Below are positions 9,085 through 19,241 of a stretch of 64,000 bases of DNA, piece after piece. The DNA is from Serpula lacrymans var. lacrymans S7.9 (lineage: Eukaryota; Basidiomycota; Agaricomycetes; Boletales; Serpulaceae), in contig NW_006763291.1 of NCBI RefSeq assembly GCF_000218685.1, positions 390,263-454,262 of the forward strand. Reading direction: 5' to 3'. The translations under genes were made by a program, and so were the position numbers. Positions within the stretch are counted from its first letter, which is position 1. Each line of letters opens with the position of its first letter. Below the pieces are notes generated by a model that was not told the DNA's origin, did not search any database, and saw only the letters and a list, made by a program, of their open reading frames with translations.

Positions 9085-9426
9085 GTAATAAAACTAAGTA
9101 AAACTCAGCCACTGCCCAAGAGGCCATAGAAACAACTGTATTATTTACCTAAGTGAAACTACAATAGATGTTAGTTTAAGGTGGTCTCTAATAAATGTAA
9201 TGTAACATACCTCAGCCGCTGCCCGAGAGGCTATAGAAACAACTGAGGTATTCCTATACTAAACCCCCTACTACTTATAGTCGGAGGTGCTACTCGCTAC
9301 AGTATAATGACTCCTAGGAGTACAATTGTGCTCCTAGGAGAACAATGGTGACTCCATGCAGTGGTGGCTATGCTCCATGAAGAACAATGGCTGCTTTGGC
9401 AGAGACCGGGTTTATCCGGTTTTGTC
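9085..9426 (-). repeat. 342-bp noncoding repeat, copy 2
   Basis: Reverse complement of the repeat at 1646-1973/8837-8850, inserted in the 3' part of solo LTR S1. No clear target duplication could be read. With copy 1 it forms an inverted pair around 234 bp of LTR sequence. Confidence 0.75.
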
Positions 9427-9513
9427 AAATGGTACATACTGTTGATTGGTATTCTCTTTTTTGCTTGTCTGAGTTGTGCACCAGAGTAACTAACTCTAGG
9501 TTGTTACAAGTAC

Positions 9514-11691
9514 AGCCAGCCAACCAGCACAATGGGTAAGGGCTAATGGCTGAGATCTTGCTAACCAGCTCCTAGTCCCATTAGTGCCTGGATATATTAA
9601 TAGAGGCTTTAGTCAGGATCATACCTTATTATGAGGATATAGTTCCTGAACATGCCTGACAAACCTATTATTAGCACATTCTCACCTGCTTATTAATCTT
9701 TTAAGTTGTACAATAGTTATTCTTTTCTTATTGGTTAGTCCCATCCTCAGACCACTTTTCTTTATTTCTCTTTTGGTCTGGAGAGATAGACAGTTAGCTA
9801 TAATAATCCTACATATCCATGTACAATTCTTTAGCTTTTTATTACTTGAATTACCCGCTTTACTCCTTAGCAAAACCTTGAGTCTACTCTTCATCCTTGA
9901 CTTGCTATAATCTCTAGCACCTATAGATCTCAAGATTCACCATACCTCTTACTCCCTGCAAGTGCAGTCAGAGATAGGTCTTGTTTTGTTATAATTTAGC
10001 ATTGTCTCACAAGCAGACTGACACAAGCAGTCAATCCTCAAATATTTAAGGCCTTTGTGGACAACAACAAAGTCAGGCATTAGCAGGCTCAATGTCAGAG
10101 AGTCAAATAAGCAAAAAGAACATCACCGCTTGGTAACTCTTTGATGTGCATGGTGAGCATTTTAGCATGGGCTTCATACTCCACAAGTTCCAACTGGTGG
10201 CTCTGCCACTGTAGTGCAATGTTTTTGTAGGCTCGTGACCAGTACTAAACGCAAGCTTGGACTCAATGATTAATAAATCAGAAAATTTGTGAGCTTGCAA
10301 AAGGACTGGTAAATATGTAGGCTCGCAACCAACTGGCTGGTACATGCGGACCTCACTTTGGCAAGACACATGACATCCCCACAAATGTGAGTCAGGACTT
10401 AGCAGAATTTGGTGAAGCTTGTTAGTCAGCAAGCAGAACCTAATAATCACAACAAAATTAGTATATGTTACAGTTGTAGTTTGCAATGGAATATGTAGTG
10501 AGAATGGGTCAAAAGGCATTGGAGTAAAGTTTGGAAAACACTTTATTGGATTGAGTAAATATGGATCCCAGCAAGAATAGCCAATGGCCATAAATCTAGT
10601 CTTCTGAAGGTTGGGCAATTCCTTTTTCAGTAAAAATAATACAATTAAGTGATCAAAGTTTTGCCAAGTCAGAAGTCAGTGAACTTGTGCTGTCTGTAAA
10701 GTAATGCTAAGTCCTATATGCATGTTTGACTTGCTGCTCAGTTGTTGAATGTTATTATAACTATGAGAGTTTTCAATGTGGCTACAATCTTCATTGCATT
10801 CACTATTACTGCACTACTGCTGCTCCTGTGTTGCCACAAAAACCACGTGAGCGGACCTAAGTGAAATAACCAACACAATATGGCTTGCACATGGCATTTG
10901 AGACCACCGTCCCCTTTGTTTTAGATTGCAAGGTTCATGCCACTACTCTTTTGGATGACCACTCTCTCGTACATCTCGCAGATTGTAGACTAGAAGACAA
11001 GGGGTTGGAAATGTGATCCATTGGTGAAAATTCTGGTTCCTTGAGGCTGAGGCCAAGAAGGGTGTTTGTTTGCTGGTCTGCTAGGTTTTACTGGCACAAT
11101 ATCAGAGCAATAGACCACTTTCTTGAATGAGTCTGGCTTCACAAGAGAGATAACAAGACAATGCTTTCTCCAGAACTCTTCATGTTCATTTTGGGCTACA
11201 CATGAAACAGATGAAAAATGGAAAAGGTTGGTTTTGTGAAGACTCTGTTGGAATAGTCAAGGTCAAAGCCTGTTAGCCTTGTTAGACAATGTACATCATG
11301 AGTTGATATTAGTATAAGGGCTGGTAGCTCAGTTGGGTAGAGCACCACCATATATAGGCAGAGGTCCTGGGTTTAATCCCCAGCTGGTCCACTTTGCTTT
11401 TATGCACTCCCTGTGGTCAGGTGGCTATGTGAGGTCACATGGCTAAATTCAATAGACTCTGGGGAAACTTACAGGCATAGTGACCAGATTTTACCCGCTC
11501 AATTATAACACATTCAACTTCTCCAAGCTTGTCCAAGAGTGTCTGTGGAATCTTCAGCAGGAAGTGTTTAGTATATTGGGGCAAGTCCTGTCAAACTGTA
11601 ATTTGAGCTGCATATTGTAAACATTCAATACTTGCACCTATTTTTTTGCAGTCATGCTAGAGGTGGTCCACTTGAACTTGAGTTGCACGTC
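9514..11691 (-). pseudogene. Decayed DNA-transposon gene, downstream segment
   Basis: Remnant of the intron-rich transposase gene that also occupies 12118-12330, 21186-22046 and 31846-34922. The clearest link is at its upper end (near 11691), where the minus strand reads MDVQLKFKWTTSSMTAKK. This follows on from the segment before the solo LTR at 11697, and VEC-IIERVKSGHY follows with stops. Further down, around 10100-11050, I see interrupted stretches but no intact domain, and 9514-10100 shows nothing recognisable. I infer that this is the C-terminal part of the transposase and its 3' flank. The copy is dead: frameshifts, stops and insertions are present throughout. Confidence 0.6.
11318..11391 (+). 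tRNA. tRNA-like sequence, probably a pseudo-tRNA or SINE head
   Basis: A 74-nt cloverleaf can be drawn. The acceptor GGGCTGG pairs with CTGGTCC (three G-T pairs), the D arm GCTC/GAGC and the T arm CTGGG-TTTAATC-CCCAG are perfect, and the discriminator is A. The A box (TAGCTCAGTTGG) is canonical and the B box (GGTTTAATCCC) is near-canonical. The anticodon stem CCACC/GGCAG has two mismatches, and the loop ATATATA would give anticodon AUA, which eukaryotes normally do not use. It lies inside a decayed transposon. I therefore favour a tRNA pseudogene or a tRNA-derived SINE rather than a working tRNA. Confidence 0.5.
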
Positions 11692-11696
11692 CATAA

Positions 11697-12112
11697 TATT
11701 ACCATAACACATTTTTGGACCTTTAATTTTCATTCTCCTCTTTAACCTTTACTGAAGTTTTCACACACTGTGCCATACGGCACTTTCTCTTTTTGGTTCA
11801 AACTCCTCTTTCTCGCGCTGCACTGCCTTACTTCTTATTTTAGCTATAAGTCTCTCACGCAGTGGAGCTGGTCATACGGGCTATGCCCTCTGACATCATC
11901 AGCCACTGCTTTTATCAACTATACAGTACATAAGTACAAACACTCTGCATTAGTATATATACCCCAATAGATCCAGGAGACTCCTCAGCGAGTCCTCCTG
12001 TTGTATCCTCACAACTAACTTGTTGAAAGCCTAAGGGGTAACCATTCCCTCATTATTATCTCTATAGTGTGTTCTAGTTGTGCGCCAGAGTAACTAACTC
12101 TTGGCTGTTACA
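11697..12112 (+). mobile_element. Solo LTR, family S (copy S2)
   Basis: 416 bp ending TGTTACA, flanked by CATAA on both sides (11692-11696 and 12113-12117). It has a TATATATA promoter box near 11956 and the inverted stretch AGGAGACTCCTC...GAGTCCTCCT just downstream. Uninterrupted reference copy for the family; other pieces are at 1519-9508, 34923-35130, 40980-41114 and 48446-48779. Confidence 0.85.
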
Positions 12113-12117
12113 CATAA

Positions 12118-12330
12118 AGAAGAAAAACTTGGTTTTGGATGAAATAACCAGTGCACAAGGGTCAATGTTGGTGTGAACAAGGAAAAGCTGCTGTGAACGT
12201 GTTAATCTGAGTGTGTTCACCTTAGGAAGTCATCCATGCAGGATGTTGATATCAAGATCCCTTGATATTTCTCCCTTTAATTCTGGAGAAGTGACAGCCG
12301 GAATTGTGTGCATACTACCAGCTGACATGC
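12118..12330 (-). pseudogene. Decayed DNA-transposon gene, segment between insertions
   Basis: The minus strand reads SAGSMHTIPAVTSPELKGEISRD, one stop, then LTRSQQLFLVHTNIDPCALVIS. This continues the reading frame of 21186-22046 across gypsy B and leads into 9514-11691 across solo LTR S2. Bounded by the target duplications of both insertions. Confidence 0.6.
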
Positions 12331-12668
12331 TGTTACAAACTGTATTCACCATGGACTTTTATTTCTCTTACAAGTAGCTACACTCCGCTACCTACCTATA
12401 CTTCCCACACACATTGCCTGTTACGGTATCACCCGTCTTTGTTTGTTCAACACAAACACCTACCCTAAAGTAGACACTATATATCTAGGCCTGAATTGTA
12501 GTTACTATCTCCAATACAATTGTATGCTTCAACAGCGTAACTTGGTATTCATCAGTCAAAACCCTCATCATCTGAGTACATCTCAAACTTGTTCACAACA
12601 AGCTTATCAGAAACCACTTGTGTATTTGAGACCCAGTGTTACCAGGCTTGCACATTCAAAGCGTAACA
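12331..12668 (+). repeat. 5' LTR of gypsy B
   Basis: TGTTACAAACTG...GCGTAACA. It contains a TATATAT box near 12478. AATACAATTGT at 12513-12523 pairs with the internal site at 12671-12681 in 9 of 11 positions. Confidence 0.9.
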
Positions 12669-12670
12669 AA

Positions 12671-12681
12671 ACAATCATATT
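12671..12681 (+). promoter_or_regulatory. Probable self-priming site of gypsy B
   Basis: ACAATCATATT starts 3 nt inside the LTR and is complementary, with two mismatches, to LTR segment 12513-12523. The equivalent pair in element D differs by one compensating base (AGAAT/ATTCT there, ACAAT/ATTGT here). Confidence 0.55.
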
Positions 12682-13814
12682 CCATCCATATCCCACACTT
12701 TATAGTGAAGGGACAAAAAAGACAACAAAATGTTGCAAGGAAGAAGACCCACCACCAGGGCACAAACCAGAGCAGAACCAACACAGACAGCAACACCACC
12801 AACATTATCCCAACAAGGAAGGACAGCAGCACCACCTCCCTTTCCCCAACCAGACGTAACCCGACTCCACACCAGAGAACAAGCGGACACTTTCTACGAA
12901 GCCAGAACATGTTGGCTACAGTATTACGCAGAAAGCCACACACAGCTAATACCCACATCACAACACGATCCTCTAGTAGTCATAGAAGACATCTACAACA
13001 AAAACAACTTTGTAGAATATGCGGCGCAAGGTGAACCAATACCACCTCCCACACCACAGATACTTCCCACAGCACCCAATCCATCTCCACTTCCACTGAC
13101 ACTCACCATGTCTAACACTACAGCATCCAAACCCACTAAGTTCGGACAAATAGACAATTTTGATGGAATGCCCGACAGAGCAAACAGATGGATGTTATCA
13201 GCCAAAGCATATTTTGATGTAAACAACGCCATCTATGACTCAGACAAAAAAAAGGTCTTTGAAGCACTTTCCCACATGAAAGAAGAAGCAGCCCTAGCAT
13301 GGAAAGAAACCAAATTAACGGAATACACAGGATCAGGCAAATACCCAAAATGGGCGGACTTTGAAACCAACTTTAATGGGACATTCATGCGGATGTAAAA
13401 GGGGCAGCCAGTGCGGCCCTCATGACGATGAAAATGGAAACAGGAGAAACGGCAGTAAAGTTCAACTCCCGTTTCATGGTAGAAGCAGGAAAGAGCGGCT
13501 TAAATGACGAAGGACTAATCATGGTGTACAAAAGTTCCATACACCCATACCTCCTTCAAAATGTACTCAACTCCTCCACACAACCCAAAAATATTGCAGG
13601 GTGGATGAGCACCGTTGCTGGCCTAGACGCCAACTGGACAAACTCAAACAGCATCACCAAAGGAAAATGGGGAAAGAAGGGAGAGAAGAAGAAAGAAGAG
13701 AAGAGAGGAAGAAGCCAATCATCCTCGGCAAAATGTTTAACCAAAGATGAAGAAGACTTGCTCAAAAAAGAAGGGCAATGCTTTATATGCAAAGAACAGG
13801 GACACATCTCACGG

Positions 13815-15639
13815 TGTCGATGATGAGAACTGTTGTTAGAAAACCACACACAAAAACAAACTAACAAACAATCCTCCCAGATTCCACGGAACTTGTTTAT
13901 GGGCTTTGCCTCCTAGAACAGTGGGTGCTCTGGTTGTTCGTGGGGTGGTATGTATGAAGATCCTTCAAAGTAAAACCCAGAGATGTATGGGTGTGGGTTT
14001 TTGAGGAGGAGGGATAGTTGAATTTATAGATGATAGGGGCTTAGTAACAAGTATAGATAAGCACTATCTTGCTAATTGTAGCACAAGGTAGGTTTGAGAA
14101 CGACAAGGATGAAGAGGTAACGAGGTTCCCAGTGATAGCAGGCTCCTGACGCACAAACTGTAGTGCTCAGAAGGAGTCTAATCAAAAGGGATGATAAAGA
14201 CTTCAAAAGTGACAAGTGACAATGACAGCAGTTATCAGTGGTAGCAGTGGGAAGTGTTGTGACCATACTGGATCACAAGTAGCAGTAAGAAGTGGACTTA
14301 AGATTGGAGAAGAAGTCTGGAATCGAGTGCTTTGTTTTTTTTACAAGGTAAAATACAGGGGTTTATATAGTGAAAAGAAAGGTAGGCTATGCACAGTATA
14401 GCTGTGCAAAAAGAATGAGAAAGAACATGAAGGAAGGAATGTACGCTGACGAATCCTGCGTAGTTGGTACAGGATAAGATTGTCAAAATAAGGGAAAGAA
14501 AGAGACAGAACAATGAATGCTATGTAAGTAATGGTACAGGTTTGTACAGTCATAAAAATAAAGTCCAATAAGAAAGAAGAGCAAGAAAATCGTGATGTCA
14601 TAAGAAGATGTAGTAAAAAGAGTGTAAAGAAAAAAAAACAATATCAGTATCAACACAGTTCCTTTATTGTCAGTCAGGCATTCTAAAAAAATATGTGTCC
14701 ATAAAATGATTCAAAAATCAAAATAATTGCACTGTAAATGAATGTTCTGCTGAAGAAAAAGAAACTGGAGCCACCGGTCCACCACCTAGTCCAAATCCGA
14801 CAGTTCCATGGCTTTACCAATGGACTGGTTGTACTGGACCACCTGGTCAAGCGAGGGAGGGAGGGGAGTAGTTCCAGTTTGGAACAAGTGAGTCCCAGGC
14901 AGCGTGTGGTAGGTGTAGCTGTAGCAAAGAGGATGGACGAAAGATAAATGTACCCAAGTGAATGGGACAGCAATGAACATGGGCGACGCAAGGGGATAAA
15001 CCTTCTCCAGCTCAAAAACTACCCACCCACGCTCCAACCAGGCAAGATGAGCGACCAATGTTTTGATGGTATATGATGGCAGATTGACGTCATGAAGATG
15101 GACCTGTTGCCCTATTTGGACCGGCCGCCGGGGCTTTGCTGATATCAGCATTGGCACGTGGTAGTTGACGGATTGGCAATGGAAGCGGATAGGAAGTGGT
15201 GACATCAGAAATGGTGGGGGAGCAAAGAAGATGAGGAGGAGGAGGGTGGAGGTGACAAGTAGGTGAACTAAAATGGGGATCCAGAAATGACCATCAGATG
15301 AGAATAAAAAGGAGAGGAAGGGGCCCATGGTGGGGCTAAGAAAAGGAAGGGGAGTGAAGGAAACGACAAAAACGAGGGCACAATGCAATGTGTAGCCAGT
15401 GGCGATGCGAAAATTTGCCGAAATACCGAAATGCGGAAAGTACCAAATGGAAAAGCAAAGGTGAGTGTGACTGAATTGCCTAATAGAGGTGGTGCTGATC
15501 AGCCACAGATTTGAAAAAGGCAATATTAATTACTATTCCACGTGGCACTGTGCCTGTGTGGCGCAAAGGCAAGTCTTTTTGAATATTCGCTTCATTCTTG
15601 ACACCTGTCCATGCTACCAATCAATTTTGGTGCATGACA
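13815..15639 (-). mobile_element. Family E LTR, 1.8 kb, copy E1
   Basis: 1,825 bp. On the minus strand it begins TGTCATGCACC and ends CTCATCATCGACA, flanked by ACGG on both sides (13811-13814 and 15640-15643). It has no gag or pol, so it behaves as a solo LTR. It carries a 245-codon open frame near its start and a TATATAAACCCC promoter box near 14360. It sits inside the gag of gypsy B. Confidence 0.85.
14786..15523 (-). CDS. LTR-borne reading frame of family E, 245 codons (copy E1)
   Basis: Unrecognised protein. The N-terminal half (residues about 1-125) is very hydrophobic, with several possible membrane segments (FLSFLFS, STLLLLIFFAPPPFL). The C-terminal half is mixed and protein-like (QIGQQVHLHDVNLPSYTIKT, AWLERGWVVFELEKVYPL, FTWVHLSFVH, YHTLPGTHLFQ). 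The same frame is open at full length in copies E2 and E3 and nearly so in E5 despite amino-acid substitutions. No start context, poly(A) signal or known domain could be confirmed. It may be a genuine LTR-encoded protein or a chance open frame in young repeats. Confidence 0.4.
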   Translation of the reverse strand: MPFSNLWLISTTSIRQFSHTHLCFSIWYFPHFGISANFRIATGYTLHCALVFVVSFTPLPFLSPTMGPFLSFLFSSDGHFWIPILVHLLVTSTLLLLIFFAPPPFLMSPLPIRFHCQSVNYHVPMLISAKPRRPVQIGQQVHLHDVNLPSYTIKTLVAHLAWLERGWVVFELEKVYPLASPMFIAVPFTWVHLSFVHPLCYSYTYHTLPGTHLFQTGTTPLPPSLDQVVQYNQSIGKAMELSDLD

Positions 15640-15822
15640 ACGGTTTTGTCCGGAAAAAAAGAAAGGAAAACAATCAGACCGAAGGATTAGAACGGCAGAA
15701 ATTGAAAAAGATGAAACAGAAATGGTAGTGGAAGATGGAAAAGGGATTTCTCACATCCTCAAAATGTGGAGAGAACTCAATGAAGCAGATTGAGCCAGCA
15801 CCATTGATGAATTAGAAAAAGA

Positions 15823-15829
15823 GGGTTTT
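15823..15829 (+). promoter_or_regulatory. -1 frameshift slip site of gypsy B
   Basis: G GGT TTT TGA at the gag stop. The -1 frame reads GFLKGRPTLMLVPSK into the protease. GGACGACC and GGTACCGTCC downstream can form an eight-pair stem with a two-base bulge starting 5 nt after the heptamer. Confidence 0.7.
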
Positions 15830-18800
15830 TGAAAGGACGACCCACACTAATGTTGGTACCGTCCAAAATAGCCGTTGTAACAATAGCCACAATCAATTCA
15901 AACTCATTACAAATTGACACCACATTACGACAAAAAACCATTGGAACAAAAGCATTAATAGACTCGGGAGCGACAGACGACTTTATGGACGCAAAATTTG
16001 CAATCAAGCATTGCCTACCACTTAACAAACTGGAAACACCCATCATGTGCAAAAACGTAGATGGAACCATTAGCAACGGAGGAAGAATCACCCACTACAC
16101 ATATCAACGAATTGAAGCAGGAGGAAGGAATGCCATGTGCAAATTCCTCATCACCAGATTAGGAGGAGAAGACATTCTCCTAGGATACCCGTGGCTCCAC
16201 AAAGTTAACCCCACAATAGACTGGACATCAAAAAGCGTGGATACCTAACACGCCATCTGCACCATCCAATCACACTCCGACCAATCCATGATTTGCACCA
16301 TCACAATTGATCAACCGGAACTATTGATCAACTACATACATGAAACACGGATCTTTGCGAAAACCAACACTGCAATGGAGTTAGCCATCCAGAACAATGT
16401 TGGGAAAAAGATAACAGAACTACCCAAAACCTACAAAGAGTTTGCACAGGTCTTTGACAAAAAGGCTTCGGAAAGACTACCCAAAAGAAGGATTTACAAT
16501 CACGCCATAAACCTAAAACCAGAGTTCAAACCAAAAGATTGTTAAATCTACCCTTTATCACCAAAGGAAAACACAGCACTCGAAGAATTTCTTAACGACA
16601 ACCTCCAAAAAGGATATATCAGACCAAGCAAATCTCCGATGGCTTCCCCCTTCATTTACATAAACAAGAAGGACAGATCTTTGCGACTATGCCAGGCCTA
16701 TCAACAGCTTAATGAACAAACAATCTGAGATCCCTACCCACTACCCATGATCCCCGAACTCATAGACAAACTCCTTGGAACGTCACATTTCACAAAATTA
16801 GATCTACGTTGGGGATATAACAATGTCAGGATAAAGGAAGGAGATGAATGGAAAGTGGTGTTCAAAACCAGAAAAGGACTTTTTGAACCCACAGCAATGT
16901 TCTTTGGCATGTGCAACTCCCTGGCCACCTTCCAACGCATGATGAATGACCTCTTTGCGGACATGATAGACAAAGGATGGCTTATCATATACATGGACAA
17001 TATGCTCATATTCAGCAAGGAACCAAAAGAACATATCCTACGGACAAAAAGGGTATTACAACGCCTATGCAAAAACGACCTATACCTAAAACTAGAAAAA
17101 TGCACATTTGATGTAGCCAAAATAGAATATCTCGGCATGATTGTTCGTCACAACTAGGTGCAAATGGACCCAGTAAAGCTGGCCGGAATCCAAAATTGGC
17201 CTACACCAACTAACGTCCATGAGGTGCAGAAGTTCCTCAGATTTGGCAACTTCTACCGCAAATTCATTGGCCACTACTCTGAACTCACAAAACCGCTCAA
17301 TGCCCTACTGGAAAAAGGAAAAACTTGGAACTGGACAAAGGCCAAAGAAGACGCATTTGCGCTGCTGAAACACCGCTTTAGCAAATTGCCGGTCACTCAG
17401 ATACCTGATCTGAATAAACCATCACAAATCACAGCAGACACGTCCAAACACGCAACTGGAGCGGTGTTAAACCAACCAGATGACAATGGAGTATGGCATC
17501 CATGTGCCTTCTTCTCCAAAATGTTATCCCCAGCCAAAAAGAACTACCAAATATTAAAGGACCATAAAAATCTCACGTACTGGCAAGAAGCCAGAAAATT
17601 GATGCCATGGCAGAGACACTGGCAACTCCTACTCTCACAATACAATTATACCCTGAAACACGTACCAGGAACACAAATGACAATTCCAGACAATCTGTCC
17701 ACAAGACCAGATCTATACACAGAAGATAAAAAACAGGACACACCACTACTCCCAAAAACTGTCTTTGCCGCAGTAGCAACCACAGATCCATTTTTCACAC
17801 GTATACAAAACAGTTTACGCAAGGGGGAAAAATAACTGATGCACTCAGATCCCAAAGATTGGACCATCAAAGATGATGACGTGTTTTACAAAGGTCACCG
17901 TTACATTCCCACAGGAACCAAGAGAAGAGCATGCATTCAACAACAGCACAATTTGATAACAGCCAGGCACCCTGGACAACTGAAAACAACCCAATTAGTA
18001 ATAAAATATTACTATTGGCCAGGTATGACACAAATGATCAAAGATTATGTTGCAGGGTGTGCCGCATGCCAACAAAGCAAGGCAATTACCAACCCGATCA
18101 AAATACCTATTCAACCAATTTTAGGCCCAAAAATGACAGAACCATTCAAAAACCTTTCCGTTGATTTCATCACGGATCTGCCAGAAAGCAACGGCTATGA
18201 CAGTCTCATGGTCGTGGTGGACCACGGCCTTACAAAGGGGGTAATACTATCACCATGCAGGAAAACTATTGACGCATTAGGAACGGCTAAATTATTTCAG
18301 CAACACGTGTTTAAAAGATTTGGACTACATGACAAACTCATATCCAATAGAAAACCACAGTTTGCATCAGAAGTGACCAAGGAACTGGCCAGATTACGCA
18401 AAACCGGAGTTAATCTATTGATGGCATATCACCCTCAATCTGATGGAGAAACTGAATGGGTAAACCAGGAGATAAAAATGTATTTGCGGATCTTCTGCAA
18501 TAATTTACCACACTCTTGGACAGAATATCTCACAACAGCAGAATTCTGCCACAATCACAGACCACATTCGGCACGGAACAAATCACCATCCTACCTCATA
18601 ATGGGATACCATCCTAGGGATCTCCCCACAACACCAATAACAACCAACATACCAGCTGTAAGCAAAAGACTATCCAGCTTTCTGGAAGCAAGAACTATAG
18701 CCTTACAAGCATATGAACTAGTGAGAGCACGCATGCAAAAATACTCACAACATCTGTTACCCACATTTACGACTGGGCAAAAGGTTTGGCTAGAAGCAAC

Positions 18801-19192
18801 TAACCTAAAGAAGAAAGAAACACCCTACATAAAGTTCAATTGGAAACAAGAAGGACCCTTTATCATCCTTGAAAAAGTATCGCCGGTTGACTACCAACTA
18901 AAACTCCCAAATGCGTGGAAAATCCATCCCATACTCCACGTTGCTCTTTTAACCCCGTACAAACAAACCAAAGTCCACGGAGAAAACTATATCAGACCAC
19001 CAGCAGAGATAATCAATGGCCAAGAAGAATACAAAGTAGAAGCAATTCTACGTAATAAAAAGAACTGAAGAGGATACCTGTATTTAGTCAAATGGAAGGA
19101 CTACCCATCGGCCAAAAACTCCTGGGAAGAAGAAGCAAACCTACAGAATGCTTCTGAGATCCTGAACGGATATAAAAGGAGACACAAACTAT
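15830..19192 (+). pseudogene. pol: Pol of gypsy B, inactivated
   Basis: Protease with ALIDSGATDDFMD (15829-16248), then stops near 16246 and 16543. The reverse transcriptase at 16560-17157 has its catalytic box changed to YMDN and a TAG at 17155. RNase H lacks about 25 residues between KNYQI and KDHKNLTYW, removing catalytic residues. The integrase (17839-19068) keeps the zinc-binding HHCC region (ARHPGQLK, CAACQQSK), VDFITDLP and NQEI, but the second catalytic Asp is Asn (SNRKPQF). The chromodomain ([25 protein letters not shown]) is split by a TGA at 19066. Clearly non-functional. Confidence 0.92.
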
Positions 19193-19241
19193 GACACAAA
19201 CAAACAACATTCCCTCCTACACCCACTTACCAAAAACTACC

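Larger units (their letters stand above)
1519..9508 (+). mobile_element. Solo LTR, family S, split by later insertions (copy S1)
   Basis: Starts TGTTATGATACACA and ends GGTTGTTACA, flanked by the 5-bp duplication AGTAC at 1514-1518 and 9509-9513. It matches the uninterrupted solo LTR at 11697-12112 in three blocks: 1519-1645, 8851-9084 and 9427-9508. The gaps are two inverted copies of a 342-bp repeat, one of which contains gypsy element A. There is no internal retrotransposon sequence between the blocks, so this is a solo LTR left by LTR-LTR recombination and then used as an insertion target. Confidence 0.85.
12730..15832 (+). pseudogene. gag: Gag of gypsy B, frameshifted and interrupted
   Basis: Begins with RPTTRAQTRAEPT and a Pro/Thr/Gln-rich N-terminus. 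The part from SNTTASKPTKFGQIDNFDG to NFNGTF is capsid-like and parallels the intact Gag of element D. A one-base frameshift near 13391 breaks it; the frame resumes at 13422 (MTMKMETGETAVKFNSRF) and reaches a CCHC zinc knuckle, CFICKEQGHISRC. Immediately after the knuckle a family E LTR (13815-15639) is inserted. The C-terminal tail resumes at about 15644 with stops and ends Glu-Gly-Phe-stop at 15832. Confidence 0.88.
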
